Shown here piece by piece: positions 40,847-51,239 of a stretch of 64,000 nt of DNA; the stretch's first letter is position 1, and the number at the start of each line of letters is the position of its first letter. This DNA comes from an uncultured Lachnospiraceae bacterium (GTDB lineage: Bacteria > Bacillota > Clostridia > Lachnospirales > Lachnospiraceae): positions 16,320 to 80,319 of the forward strand of contig CAJTNT010000017.1 in assembly GCA_910577785.1 (NCBI GenBank). The letters are read 5' to 3'. The notes beneath the pieces were generated by a model. It was not told where the DNA came from, did no database searches, and saw only the letters and a list, made by a program, of their open reading frames with translations. A program made the translations under genes and the position numbers.

Positions 40847-43800
40847 TTATTTTATCTTTACGGTCTTCTTCTGCCCTTTGCCCTTCAAAAGCTTCGTATA
40901 TGCTTTCTTCTGCGCCTTCGGTACCGTAATGGTAGCTTTTGCGTAAATCCCTTTCAGGGCATCCTTGCCAACGCTCTTAAGCTTCTTGGATTTGATGGTG
41001 ATCTTCTTCAGCTTCGCACAGGAACGGAAAGCGCCTTTGCCAATCTTGGACACATTTGCGCCAATGGTTACCTTCGTAAGCTTCTTATTGCTCTTGAATG
41101 CATTGGAGGCAATGCTTGTCACCTTAAAGGTATACCCATTGATCTTTACTGCAGATGGCACGGCAAAAGATGTATACGTCTTCTTGGCCGGCATGCTCAG
41201 TTCCACCGTCCCTCCCGAAGCTGCCGACTTGGTTACTTTATACTTGCCATTTTTTACCTTATAGGCCTTTCCTTTGGCTGGAATCTGCTTTTTAATCTGG
41301 AAGGACTTCTGGATGCTTCCCGTGTAGTTTCCTTTGAATTTAATCGTAATTGTCGCCTTGCCGACCTTCTTGTTATCCTTATAGGAAACGGTATAGTCTT
41401 TGCCAGCCTGATATCCCTTTACCTTAAGGTTGGGCTGCGTAATTGCCTTCCCTGTGTAGTACATGGTCTTGATGCCAGTTACCGTTGCTTTTTCCACCTT
41501 CTTGGGGCTGATTTTAAATGCCACAGGCTCAGAAACGGCAGCTCTGTAATTTCCAATGGCGGCCACTGACCCTTTCACATAATAGGTTCCTGCATTCACT
41601 GGCGCTGCTGTCTCCTTGGTGCAGGCCTTATCCGTATAATACCTGTAGGCAACCTCTGCGCCTGTATTGGTGGTCTCTACAACTTCTGGAGATGGCTTTT
41701 TCTTCCCGTCATAAGTATATCCAGCACAGCGGATCGTAATGCTGCCTTCCCTCTCAACCGGATCCTCTGGCTCTTTGCCTTGATAGAGATCCTTTACCTG
41801 CTGCTGTGTCAGCGCGTAGTTATAGACAGACATCTCGTCCATCAGCCCATTGTAAAATTCTCCGTCTCCCCAGGTTGCCTTTCCAATATAGAAAATACCG
41901 TTTTCGCCAAAAATACCCTCCAGTGCGTAGCTGCTGTTTTCTTTGGACTTAAACTCGCCATTGATATAAATAGAGGTACTCTCCGTGTCATGGACAACCG
42001 TAATATATCTCCATTCATTCTGCTTGAGTCCGCCTGCGCTTGCTGAGGCCGGACGGTTATCTGTATTATGGTAACGTTCTGCTGTGACTGTGCTGCCATT
42101 GTCCAGGATCCCTAAATAAACTTCCTTTTTGTAAGTAGGAGATGCTGTATTGGGCGCTGCATAGAATGCCCAGTTTGCATTGCCATTGTTCACCTTGGCC
42201 CAATAGGAGATAGTAAGCGCATTGTATCCTGTCAGCAATGCCTTCCCCTCTGGATCGGTTACGTTCAGGTATGCCCCGCCGCTTAAGCTCAGCGCCTTGC
42301 CTTTCTGGGCATCGTCCACCAGCGTCAGCTTACCGGCGGCAAGCTCTGCCTTGGATCTTTCGCTCTTAAAGCCATTCTCCTCATCATCAAACGTGAAGCT
42401 TACAATCTTGCCCGGCTCCAGCCTCTTATAAGCCTTCTGTGCCTCTTCCAGCATGCCGTAATTGGACACCAGCTTCTTCTGCGCCTCAGTCAGAGCCTGG
42501 TATGCACCGAACGCTGCCTGAATTTTTGCCTCGCATTCCTTGGTATAGCTTACCGTGCCAATCCCGTTAATTGCTGCCACCACTTCATTCGCCTTCTGGA
42601 TATCTGCGTCTGACACGCCCGTATCAGAGCGTACAACCGTAACCGTATAGGAGATCTTGGTCACATGATCCTGAGCATACGCTTCCAGCGCAACCATCGT
42701 CTGATCCCCTGTAAGCGGAATCTCCCTGGGTTCGGCATCATCAATCAATATGCCATTGACATATACTAGCCCACTTGGCGTATTCGGCGATAGGTTGGCA
42801 GATACCTTTTCTGTGTTTTTCGGCACAACCAATGTGTATGCTGTCCCAGAAGGGGAGAAGGCCGGCGTCAGTTTGCCGGTAGCAAAGCTTAAGCCGGACA
42901 GCTTGGCATCTGTAGCATAAGCGCTGTCTGTCTTGATCGCAATCCCATATAATCCTCCTACAGGGCCTTTGTTGGTGCTTGCATTGGTCTGGAATTTCAC
43001 TGTTACGATCGGGATCCGCTTCCCTTGATCATCCAGCACTTCATTTCCAGCCGTATCCACTTTGAATTTCGTCGGGTTCTTCCAATATTTTTCGGGAATC
43101 TCATCCATTTCCGGATAAAAAACGTTATTGCCGGCCTTATTGGTCACCGTTACTGTCTTCAGCAGTTCGTTGTTGATATAAATATCAAATTTCCTTCCGT
43201 TATCCGCCGTAGTGTAGGTACACTCCAGATAATTCTTCGTTGCCGAAGGATCCACTGCCATATCATAGCTGAACCATCCTTCCGATCCGCTCGGCACATG
43301 GCGGAAGGTCCGTCCGTTATAATTCCCTACGGAAGACGTGCTGGAAGCCTTCTTATTCTTTGCTGCCTCTGAATTGTTATCATCAAAGCTGTCCAGATAA
43401 TCTATGCTTAATTCTTTTTCCCTCAGCAGCTGTTTCTTGCGGAGGATATTTTTCTGGGCCTCTTCAGAATCCTTTACCTCAAAGGTCATATACAGCCCAT
43501 AGCGTTCCTTATAACGCATAAAATGCGGCGTATAGATTAAATCTGGGGAATCGGTATTCTGCAGCTGGAACTGCACCCTGCCGTCCTCACTATCAGCGAT
43601 ACGCACCAGGTTTTCCTTCACATCCTCCATCCATTCCGCTACAGTGTCAGTCTGGACGGTAATGGCGCTCTGGCAGGTATTGTCCTTTGTGCCCACGCGC
43701 ACCAGGATGCCGTTTGCGCTGGAAGCCTCAATATTGTTGGTGCCAAGGGCAGCGCTTAAGACCACCGGGCCATATTTAAACGCCACAAAATTGCGGTTAT

Positions 43801-46531
43801 CCTGTGTAGAGTAAGCCTTCACTTCCATCGGGAACTTAAGCTTAATCGTGTCTCCTGCCTTGACATTGGATACTACAGCATAACCATTTGCTTCCTGGAT
43901 CTGCTGCTTAACGCCATTGACCGAAAGCTCTGGCGTCCCTGCCGTCCAATCTGGGATACGGAAACGCAGGTTGGTGTTTCCTGCCACACTCTCACCCTCC
44001 AGTGCAGACACGGATACCGTCACTTCGTCCTGATTCGGCATATTCGCTACCTGCACAAGCTTCAGGTTCTGCTTTGCAAAGGTAAAAGTGTTGCTGAAGT
44101 ACATATTGACATAGACATCGGATTTCTCCGTGAAATAAATGGTATCGCCAAGCTTGGAAAAGTTCTCCATACCGGTTCCCGTACAGCACCAGAACTCATC
44201 AACCGGCTGGTTAAACACTTTGTTATATCCTGGAGCCATCGGCTGGAAATACATGGTTGTGCCAGTATCCGGGTTCTGAGAGGACAGAATGGCATTAATA
44301 TAGGTATTCTCATAATAATCCATGTACTTCTTGTCCTTGGTCAGCTTGTAAAGCTCCCGGGTCAGCTTGAGCATATTATAAGTGTTGCAGGTCTCGCAAG
44401 TCAAAGCCCCATCATAATCGCCCTTCGTAGCATCCTCATACAACTTGTCTGCGTCATGGAAATGCTCTGACTGGCTGTTGCCGCCCGTCACATAGGTATG
44501 GTGGTTCACCGTAATGTCCCAGAAATTGATGGCCGCATCTTTATATTTCTCCAAATTACTCTTCTCTGCTGCTGACAGCTTATCATAATACGTTTCGTTA
44601 TTCATCATGACCGTATAGCGCTTTAATGCTCCTGTCAGCTTGGGGATGGTAGTATTGGCGTGCTTCCCGCTCAGTACGTCCTTGCCGGCTGCAAGATCAT
44701 TAAACAGGGAAACCTCGTCGAAAAACTGAGCCGCTGCCTTGAAGTGTTCATTTCCAGTAATATCGTAAATCTCGTAGAGCGCTTCATTCATACCGCCATA
44801 TTCCGTCCGCAGCATGGTGCTGGTATTGGTCAGCTTACTGCACCGCCTGTAGACATACTCCGTAAAACTTTCCGCAATCTTCAGCGCTTCGTCAGCCAGC
44901 TGGCCATCCTCTGCATCCTGTACAAAGGTATAGATGTCAATCAGGCCTGCCAAAACCTTGTGTAGGTTATACCAGGGCACAATCACGTTCTCATCACTGC
45001 TTCCTGTGCCGTCTATCTGATTGAGAATGCTCTCACGAAATGCAGAGACATAGCCTGCACTGCTTGGATGTTTTGCTGCATAAGCATCCTGGCATTCCTT
45101 GAGGCCATTTACCGCATCGCGGATCTGGACAAGAAGCGCAGCCTTTGTATCTGCATCCTGGGTGCCTGCATAAGCCTGTGAAAGGGCAGACATATAATGC
45201 CCAAAGGTATGCCCGCGGAAGTTTACGGCGTTGCTCCGCTCCCATCCCTGATAACGGTCTGTAGTGGGAGGTGTCAGACCCGATACCACATAAAATTCAT
45301 AGAGGAATTTCTTTGAGTTCAAGCTCAGCAGGTATTCACTCTCTTTCTGTGATGCATGGGCTAGAAACTCATCCTCCAACGCCACATTCTCAATGCCGCT
45401 GTCTGTGATCTGGTCTGACACCTGCTCTGCCTTTGCCGTCACGGAAACGGAAAAGGTCTTGGACACTGCCTCCCCGTTTGCAAAAGAAGCCGTTGCCTTC
45501 AAGGTTACATTTGCCGTCCCCGATTCCGGGGGCGTTACTGTGCCATCCAAAGCAATCACGTCCGTATCAGAAGACTCCCATGTAATCACGGAACCAGAGG
45601 CTCCCTCTTTCAGCAGCGCTAAGTTCCTGCTGGTTGTTTCCGGGATCTTCAGTGCGTCTATGTCACTCTGCGCAACTGCCTTTTTGTCAAATTTATTCGG
45701 AGAAACCGCATCATAGAGCGCAATCACGTCTTCCTGGCTATAGACCCTGCTGTAAAGCTCATACTCGTCCAAAGCTATATTCTTCAGGAAAGCGCCTTTG
45801 TGAACGGTTCCATTATACCCGATTGTCTTCGTGGTATCTGGCACAGACCCTACTACCCCTGTAGATTCCCCACCCAGCGGAAATCCGACATTCAAGGCCT
45901 GCTTGATGCCATTGCGGTAAACTGCCGCTTCCTTACTGCCGCTGTCATATGTTACGGCAATATGCGTCCACTGGTTTGGCGGGAAAAACTCATCCCTGTT
46001 GCCGCTGATATTAAGAAGATAAGGCTGTCCCCCACTCTTGGCCGGGCCTACGGACAGTATCAGCGGCTGGCTCTTCTGTGTCCCTAGGTACCATCCGTCT
46101 GTGTGCCATTCCTTCTTATTCCAGGTAATGAGCTGCTCATCATTCCCCATGCCGCCTGCCGGAGGCTTAATCCAAAAAGAAAGGGTCAGGTTCTGCGGGG
46201 AAAGCCCTTCCCCCTGCCCTAATGAGAGGGACGTACTTCCATTAAATAAGGCAGCCTTCCCTTTAATGCCTTCCGTATAGGAAACCGTACCATTATTTTC
46301 TGTTACCTGTACCGATTTGCCCGAAGCATCCGCCAGGTTGTCCTCAAAAGATAATTTCAGTTCCGCTGCGCCTTCCGCCCGCGGTACAGCCTCTACATCT
46401 TCTGCCTGCGGCAAAACTTCTGCTCCATCAGCCTGCGGCACTGCCTCTGCCGCATACGTCTGCTGAACTGGCAATCCCGACAGAACCATAGCTGCCGCAA
46501 GAATTCCTGCTAAAACCTGTTTTTTCTTCAT
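40847..46531 (-). CDS. Secreted multidomain GH127 protein (beta-L-arabinofuranosidase family)
   Basis: The 1894-residue protein has a signal peptide (cleavage near TYAAEA), a LamG-like lectin domain (about 55-275), an atrophied Ig-like domain (about 310-370), the GH127/DUF1680 catalytic domain (about 384-1000), a beta-sandwich and cadherin-like region (about 1040-1305), a helical FIVAR-like segment, a second LamG (about 1390-1575), MBG-type beta domains and a C-terminal LRR_5 repeat region. Catalytic-site residues known for GH127 are present: Glu and Cys in TCETC (Glu713, Cys715) and the Cys pair in FWCCTG (Cys782/783), which hold zinc. It should act on arabinose-containing plant glycans at the cell surface. 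There is no LPXTG motif. Its operon is monocistronic. Confidence 0.9.
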   Translation of the reverse strand: MKKKQVLAGILAAAMVLSGLPVQQTYAAEAVPQADGAEVLPQAEDVEAVPRAEGAAELKLSFEDNLADASGKSVQVTENNGTVSYTEGIKGKAALFNGSTSLSLGQGEGLSPQNLTLSFWIKPPAGGMGNDEQLITWNKKEWHTDGWYLGTQKSQPLILSVGPAKSGGQPYLLNISGNRDEFFPPNQWTHIAVTYDSGSKEAAVYRNGIKQALNVGFPLGGESTGVVGSVPDTTKTIGYNGTVHKGAFLKNIALDEYELYSRVYSQEDVIALYDAVSPNKFDKKAVAQSDIDALKIPETTSRNLALLKEGASGSVITWESSDTDVIALDGTVTPPESGTANVTLKATASFANGEAVSKTFSVSVTAKAEQVSDQITDSGIENVALEDEFLAHASQKESEYLLSLNSKKFLYEFYVVSGLTPPTTDRYQGWERSNAVNFRGHTFGHYMSALSQAYAGTQDADTKAALLVQIRDAVNGLKECQDAYAAKHPSSAGYVSAFRESILNQIDGTGSSDENVIVPWYNLHKVLAGLIDIYTFVQDAEDGQLADEALKIAESFTEYVYRRCSKLTNTSTMLRTEYGGMNEALYEIYDITGNEHFKAAAQFFDEVSLFNDLAAGKDVLSGKHANTTIPKLTGALKRYTVMMNNETYYDKLSAAEKSNLEKYKDAAINFWDITVNHHTYVTGGNSQSEHFHDADKLYEDATKGDYDGALTCETCNTYNMLKLTRELYKLTKDKKYMDYYENTYINAILSSQNPDTGTTMYFQPMAPGYNKVFNQPVDEFWCCTGTGMENFSKLGDTIYFTEKSDVYVNMYFSNTFTFAKQNLKLVQVANMPNQDEVTVSVSALEGESVAGNTNLRFRIPDWTAGTPELSVNGVKQQIQEANGYAVVSNVKAGDTIKLKFPMEVKAYSTQDNRNFVAFKYGPVVLSAALGTNNIEASSANGILVRVGTKDNTCQSAITVQTDTVAEWMEDVKENLVRIADSEDGRVQFQLQNTDSPDLIYTPHFMRYKERYGLYMTFEVKDSEEAQKNILRKKQLLREKELSIDYLDSFDDNNSEAAKNKKASSTSSVGNYNGRTFRHVPSGSEGWFSYDMAVDPSATKNYLECTYTTADNGRKFDIYINNELLKTVTVTNKAGNNVFYPEMDEIPEKYWKNPTKFKVDTAGNEVLDDQGKRIPIVTVKFQTNASTNKGPVGGLYGIAIKTDSAYATDAKLSGLSFATGKLTPAFSPSGTAYTLVVPKNTEKVSANLSPNTPSGLVYVNGILIDDAEPREIPLTGDQTMVALEAYAQDHVTKISYTVTVVRSDTGVSDADIQKANEVVAAINGIGTVSYTKECEAKIQAAFGAYQALTEAQKKLVSNYGMLEEAQKAYKRLEPGKIVSFTFDDEENGFKSERSKAELAAGKLTLVDDAQKGKALSLSGGAYLNVTDPEGKALLTGYNALTISYWAKVNNGNANWAFYAAPNTASPTYKKEVYLGILDNGSTVTAERYHNTDNRPASASAGGLKQNEWRYITVVHDTESTSIYINGEFKSKENSSYALEGIFGENGIFYIGKATWGDGEFYNGLMDEMSVYNYALTQQQVKDLYQGKEPEDPVEREGSITIRCAGYTYDGKKKPSPEVVETTNTGAEVAYRYYTDKACTKETAAPVNAGTYYVKGSVAAIGNYRAAVSEPVAFKISPKKVEKATVTGIKTMYYTGKAITQPNLKVKGYQAGKDYTVSYKDNKKVGKATITIKFKGNYTGSIQKSFQIKKQIPAKGKAYKVKNGKYKVTKSAASGGTVELSMPAKKTYTSFAVPSAVKINGYTFKVTSIASNAFKSNKKLTKVTIGANVSKIGKGAFRSCAKLKKITIKSKKLKSVGKDALKGIYAKATITVPKAQKKAYTKLLKGKGQKKTVKIK

Positions 46532-46676
46532 CCTAGATCCTCTCTTTCTTCTTTTTCGCTCTCCTGCCAGCAAACTTTATCCCTCTCTCCACAGCATCTT
46601 GCCCATTACTGCCAAGAGCGTCTGCCCTTCTTCTTGGCGAAAAGCATAAATTTGCACTGCATTTTAAAGCTTCTTT

Positions 46677-46685
46677 AGTATAACA
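46677..46685 (-). promoter_or_regulatory. Possible extended -10 promoter of the GH127 gene
   Basis: TGTTATACT on the minus strand is an extended -10; no good -35 lies at 17 bases. It is about 146 bases before the start codon. Confidence 0.35.
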
Positions 46686-46787
46686 TATCTTAAGAACCAT
46701 GAAAATATCTTTATTGAACCTTTTTTCAGCATTTTCGAACATTTTTATTATTTACAGCGCAGTATCTCCAGAAATATAATGCGCAGC

Positions 46788-49037
46788 TTACGGCCTCTTC
46801 ACCCCTCTGCCGTCCCGCCCCGCTATCCGCAGCCGGTGCAGCGCAACTTCCTTCTCCTTTATGGCAACAAACCGTTCCTCCTGCCCCAGCGCATAGGCTG
46901 CCTGCAGGCTGTCCTTCGGGTCAACCTTCATCCCCCGGACGCCCACTGCCCCCTTTTTCTTCTCCGGCACCTCCGCAACAGGGAACCGCAGGAACATCCC
47001 CTTCTCTGTCTGCAGCACAACGCTTTCCCCTTCTGTCCCCTCCAGCATATGTACCAGGAGCAGCCGTTCCCCTTCCCCCAGCTTCGTGGCGGCGGTCGTC
47101 CGCTTGGAAACGTCAAATTCCTCCCCCCGCACCTGCTTGAGCATCCCGTTGCAATTGGCAAACAGCAGACGCTTCCCCTTAAGGTTTGCCATGCAGTCCA
47201 TATAGAGGATGGACTCTGTGCTGCTGTCATAATTGCTGAGATTATCCAGCGGCGTCCCCTTATCCCGGAACTTCCCATGGGGCAGATCAAGCACCTTGGC
47301 GATATGGAGCTGCCCTTTGTCGGTAAAGACGCAGATCCTGTCTGTATTCATACAGGAAATCACATATTTATTCTCCCCATCCGCTGCCTCCCTGTTGCGC
47401 TCATAGGTCTGCAAGTCCACAGTCTTCACATAGCCAAAACGATCCATCAGCAGGACAACCGGCGCCTCTTCCACCTTCTTTTCCTCATAAACGGCTTCCT
47501 TGGCATTCTCAATCCCAGTTTTGCGCTCTTTGCCGTATTCCTTCTGGAAATAGTTCAGCTCTTTGATAATCGTCCGTGCCATGGCCGCCCGGCTGCCAAG
47601 GATTTCCTCATACCTGGCAATATTGGCTAATGTGGCGCTATGTTCTTTTTGCAATGCCTCAATCTCTAAGCCAATCAGCTTGTACAGGCGCATTTCCAGA
47701 ATGGCCGTTGCCTGCCGCTCCGTAAAGCAGAGGCGCCTGGCGTCTTCTTCGGAGCCGCGGAAACGGAACTTGATTTTTTCCGTCCTGCCATGCATCAGGC
47801 ACTCCTTGGCGTCACGGATATTTTTTGCCCCCCGTAAAATCTCAATAATCAAATCAATAACATCGCAGGCTTTGATCAGGCCTTCCTGCACTTCCTTCTT
47901 CTCCAGTTCCTTGGCCAGCAATGTCTTATATTTGCGGGTAGCCAGCTCATATTGGAAATCCACATGGTGGCGGATCATGGGCACAAGCCCCATCGTCTCC
48001 GGCCTGCCGTCTGCCACAGCCAGCATATTAACGCCAAATGTGTCCTCCAGGCGCGTCTTCTTATAGAGAAGATTGCAGAGATTCTCCGCATCTGCCCCTT
48101 TCTTTAGGTCCAGCACAATACGGATGCCCTCCTTAGAGGACTGGTTGGAAATATCCACAATGTCATTCGTCTTGCGGCTCTCTGTCAGGTTGTACACATC
48201 CAGCAGGAATTTCCCGATATTCGCCCCCAGCATGGTATAAGGAATCTCCGTAATGACCAGGCGCTGCCTGCCGCCCTTGGCCTGTTCCACCTCTACCCTG
48301 CCCCGCACCTTGATTTTCCCTGTGCCAGTCTCATAGATACGCAGCAAATCATCCTTATTGACCACAATCCCCCCTGTAGGGAAGTCCGGCCCCTTGATAT
48401 ACGCCATCATTTCCCCTGTAGAAATATCCGGATTTTTCATATAGGCCTTTACGCCTTCGATTACCTCTGACAGGTTATGGGGCGGGATGCTGGTAGCCAT
48501 GCCTACGGCAATCCCCTCCGCCCCATTGATCAAGAGATTCGGCACCTTCACTGGCAGCACGGAAGGCTCCTTCTCTGTCTCGTCAAAATTCGGCACAAAA
48601 TCCACCACGTCCTTATCCAAATCTGCCAGATAAGCCTCCTGGGCAGCCTTGGCAAGCCGCGCCTCCGTATAGCGCATAGCCGCCGCCCCATCCCCCTCCA
48701 TGGAGCCGAAATTGCCATGGCCATCCACCAATGGGAGCCCTTTCTTGAAATCCTGCGCCATCACCACCAGCGCCTCATAAATGGAGCTGTCCCCATGGGG
48801 ATGGTATTTGCCCATGGTATCCCCCACGATACGGGCGCACTTGCGATAAGGCCTGTCATAGCGGATCCCTAACTCGTGCATATCGTACAGCGTCCGCCTC
48901 TGCACTGGCTTTAAGCCGTCACGCACATCAGGCAGCGCCCTGGAGACAATTACGCTCATGGCGTAATCAATATAGGATTTCTGCATCAATTCCGAATATT
49001 CCGTCCGTATAATCTGTTCCTTTTCCTGTTCCTGCAT
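46788..49037 (-). CDS. parC: DNA topoisomerase IV subunit A
   Basis: The 749-residue subunit has the breakage-reunion domain with the catalytic Tyr in MRYTEARL, GDTMGKYHPHGDSSIYEALV and a C-terminal beta-pinwheel. The gyrase-specific GyrA box is absent or degenerate (KKKGAVGVRG), which, with the parE-parC order, favours topoisomerase IV over gyrase. The enzyme decatenates daughter chromosomes. It follows parE by 12 bp. Confidence 0.9.
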   Translation of the reverse strand: MQEQEKEQIIRTEYSELMQKSYIDYAMSVIVSRALPDVRDGLKPVQRRTLYDMHELGIRYDRPYRKCARIVGDTMGKYHPHGDSSIYEALVVMAQDFKKGLPLVDGHGNFGSMEGDGAAAMRYTEARLAKAAQEAYLADLDKDVVDFVPNFDETEKEPSVLPVKVPNLLINGAEGIAVGMATSIPPHNLSEVIEGVKAYMKNPDISTGEMMAYIKGPDFPTGGIVVNKDDLLRIYETGTGKIKVRGRVEVEQAKGGRQRLVITEIPYTMLGANIGKFLLDVYNLTESRKTNDIVDISNQSSKEGIRIVLDLKKGADAENLCNLLYKKTRLEDTFGVNMLAVADGRPETMGLVPMIRHHVDFQYELATRKYKTLLAKELEKKEVQEGLIKACDVIDLIIEILRGAKNIRDAKECLMHGRTEKIKFRFRGSEEDARRLCFTERQATAILEMRLYKLIGLEIEALQKEHSATLANIARYEEILGSRAAMARTIIKELNYFQKEYGKERKTGIENAKEAVYEEKKVEEAPVVLLMDRFGYVKTVDLQTYERNREAADGENKYVISCMNTDRICVFTDKGQLHIAKVLDLPHGKFRDKGTPLDNLSNYDSSTESILYMDCMANLKGKRLLFANCNGMLKQVRGEEFDVSKRTTAATKLGEGERLLLVHMLEGTEGESVVLQTEKGMFLRFPVAEVPEKKKGAVGVRGMKVDPKDSLQAAYALGQEERFVAIKEKEVALHRLRIAGRDGRGVKRP

Positions 49038-49049
49038 GTTATTTCCTTT

Positions 49050-50972
49050 CTACACATCCAGCTCCGCATCCTGCGCATGCTTATGGATAAATTCCCGCCG
49101 CGGCAGCACTTCCGTCCCCATCAGCATCTCCGTCACATCCGAAGCCATCCTGGCGTCCTCAATCTCCACCTGCTTCAGAACCCTCGTCTTCGGATCAAGG
49201 GTCGTCTCCCACAGCTGCTCCGCGTCCATTTCCCCCAGCCCCTTATAACGCTGTAAGGTGAACGGACCCTTATGCCGTTTCCTATACTTCTCCAGCGCGG
49301 AATCATCATAGAGGTACTCTTCCTTCCCCCTGGCCGGGATGGCCTTATACAGGGGCGGCATGGCGACATAGACATGCCCCTCGTAAATCAGTTCCGGCAT
49401 AAACCGATAGAACAGTGTCAGCAGCAAGGTGGAAATATGCGCCCCATCCACATCTGCATCCGCCATAATAATAATCTTATCATACCTAAGCTTCGCAATG
49501 TCAAAATCATTGCCGTAGCCTTCGGAAAACCCGCAGCCAAAAGCATTGATCATCGTCTTAATCTCTGCGTTCCCCAGAACTTTGTCAATGCTGGCCTTCT
49601 CCACGTTGAGAATCTTCCCCCGGATGGGCAGGATGGCCTGGAAATTACGATCCCTGGCTGTCTTCGCCGATCCGCCGGCCGAATCCCCCTCAACAATAAA
49701 AATCTCGCAGGCCGATGCATCTCTGCTCTCACAGTTGGCCAGCTTGCCATTAGAATCAAAGGAAAATTTTGGTTTGCTTAAAAGGTTGGTCTTGGCCTTT
49801 TCCTCCGTTTTGCGTATTTTCGCCGCCTTTTCTGCACAGGAAATTACCTTCTTCAGATTCTCTAAATTCCTGTCAAAATAGAGCTGAATTTCTTCCCCCG
49901 TCACCTTAGAAGCAGCGCGGGCTGCATCCTGGTTGTCCAATTTTGTCTTTGTCTGCCCTTCAAAGCGCGGCTCCGGATGCTTGATGGAAATCACCGCCGT
50001 CATCCCATTGCGCACATCGGCTCCCGTAAAATTAGAATCCTTCTCCTTCAGGATCCCCAGTTCCCGGGCATAATTATTAATTACTGTGGTAAATACTGTC
50101 TTAAAGCCTGTAAGGTGCGTCCCCCCTTCCGCATTATAAATATTGTTGCAGAACCCAAGGATATTTTCATGGAATTCATTGGTATACTGGAATGCCGCCT
50201 CCACGGAGACCTTCTCACTTTCACCCTTAAAATACACCACGTCATGCACGGTCTCCGCCTTCTTATTCAAATCCTTCACAAACCCTACAATCCCCTCTTC
50301 TTCATGGAACGTCTGGCGCTCCGTTTCTTCCCCACGCCTGTCCTCATAGAAAATCGTCAGCCTCGGGTTTAAATATGCCGTCTCATGAAGCCTGCTCTTT
50401 ACGTCCTCTTCTTTAAACCGCGTTTTCTCAAAAATCTCCGGATCCGGCAGAAAATTAATCCGTGTGCCTGTCTTCCTCGTCCTGCCAATCACTGGCAGCA
50501 GGCCGCCCTCCAGTTCCAGCGCCGGCTTCCCCTGCTCATACCTGTCATGATATACTTTTCCTCCCAAGTGTACTTCCAGATCCAGATAGGTGGAAAGTGC
50601 GTTCACCACAGATGAGCCCACCCCATGCAGGCCCCCGCTGGTCTTATAGGCATCGTTATCAAATTTTCCGCCGGCATGGAGCGTCGTAAACACCAGGCGC
50701 GCGGCTGACACGCCTTTCTCATGCATCCCTACGGGGATCCCGCGGCCATTGTCCTCCACCGTACAGGAGCCGTCCGCTTCCAGGGTCACCCAGATGGTAT
50801 CGCAGAAGCCTGCCAGATGCTCATCTACGGAATTGTCCACAATTTCATAAATCAAATGATTGAGGCCTTTTCTGGATACGCTCCCAATGTACATCCCCGG
50901 ACGCTTCCTTACCGCTTCCAGACCTTCCAGTACGGTGATATTCTCAGCGCCGTATTCCTTTCTTGCTGCCAT
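49050..50972 (-). CDS. parE: DNA topoisomerase IV subunit B
   Basis: The 640-residue ATPase subunit starts MAARKEYGAENITVLEGLEA and has RPGMYIGS, DNGRGIPVGMH, the TOPRIM motif EGDSAGGSAK and DADVDGAHI, and ends with the family segment EQLWETTLDP. The frame extends 53 codons upstream through tandem repeats; that part is rejected because family similarity starts at the chosen Met and the repeats look regulatory. The ribosome binding site, AAGGA 12 bases upstream, is distant. Confidence 0.93.
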   Translation of the reverse strand: MAARKEYGAENITVLEGLEAVRKRPGMYIGSVSRKGLNHLIYEIVDNSVDEHLAGFCDTIWVTLEADGSCTVEDNGRGIPVGMHEKGVSAARLVFTTLHAGGKFDNDAYKTSGGLHGVGSSVVNALSTYLDLEVHLGGKVYHDRYEQGKPALELEGGLLPVIGRTRKTGTRINFLPDPEIFEKTRFKEEDVKSRLHETAYLNPRLTIFYEDRRGEETERQTFHEEEGIVGFVKDLNKKAETVHDVVYFKGESEKVSVEAAFQYTNEFHENILGFCNNIYNAEGGTHLTGFKTVFTTVINNYARELGILKEKDSNFTGADVRNGMTAVISIKHPEPRFEGQTKTKLDNQDAARAASKVTGEEIQLYFDRNLENLKKVISCAEKAAKIRKTEEKAKTNLLSKPKFSFDSNGKLANCESRDASACEIFIVEGDSAGGSAKTARDRNFQAILPIRGKILNVEKASIDKVLGNAEIKTMINAFGCGFSEGYGNDFDIAKLRYDKIIIMADADVDGAHISTLLLTLFYRFMPELIYEGHVYVAMPPLYKAIPARGKEEYLYDDSALEKYRKRHKGPFTLQRYKGLGEMDAEQLWETTLDPKTRVLKQVEIEDARMASDVTEMLMGTEVLPRREFIHKHAQDAELDV

Positions 50973-51001
50973 TTTGTCACAATTTCCTTTCCATCCACTT
51001 T

Positions 51002-51204
51002 GATACAGCCGTCCGACTTCTTGGTTTCCATTCCATCCACTTTGATACAGCCGTCCGATTTCTTGGTTTTTATTCCATCGCTCGATACATATGTTCGACT
51101 TCTTAGTTTGTGCTCCATCCATTTGATACATACGTTCGATTTCTTGTTTTCTATTCTAGCACCGATTCCAGCATTTGTAAAGACCTATTTTAAACATATG
51201 TTCG
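51002..51204 (-). promoter_or_regulatory. Array of five LexA-box-like sites in tandem repeats upstream of parE
   Basis: Five 14-base sites have the form GATACAnnnGTTCG or close variants on the plus strand: 51002-51015, 51044-51057, 51084-51097, 51125-51138 and TAAACATATGTTCG at 51191-51204. The last three match the Gram-positive LexA/DinR consensus (CGAACRNRYGTTYC) at 13 of 14 positions; the first two at about 11. Four of them recur every 40-42 bp as part of a degenerate tandem repeat. Two flank the promoter at 51153-51181. LexA control of parEC is the inference. Confidence 0.6.
51153..51181 (-). promoter_or_regulatory. Predicted promoter of parE-parC
   Basis: TTTACA (51176-51181) and TAGAAT (51153-51158) are separated by 17 bases on the minus strand. 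Transcription would begin near 51146, giving a leader of about 170 nt that contains four repeat units. Confidence 0.65.
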
Positions 51205-51239
51205 TTTTTCTGAAACTGACTCCTTATCCCTTCCAAAAC

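Noticed and set aside
51002..51138. CRISPR-like repeats or an N-terminal extension of ParE
   Set aside because: The units are adjacent, degenerate and lie downstream of the predicted start of transcription; ParE similarity begins after them.
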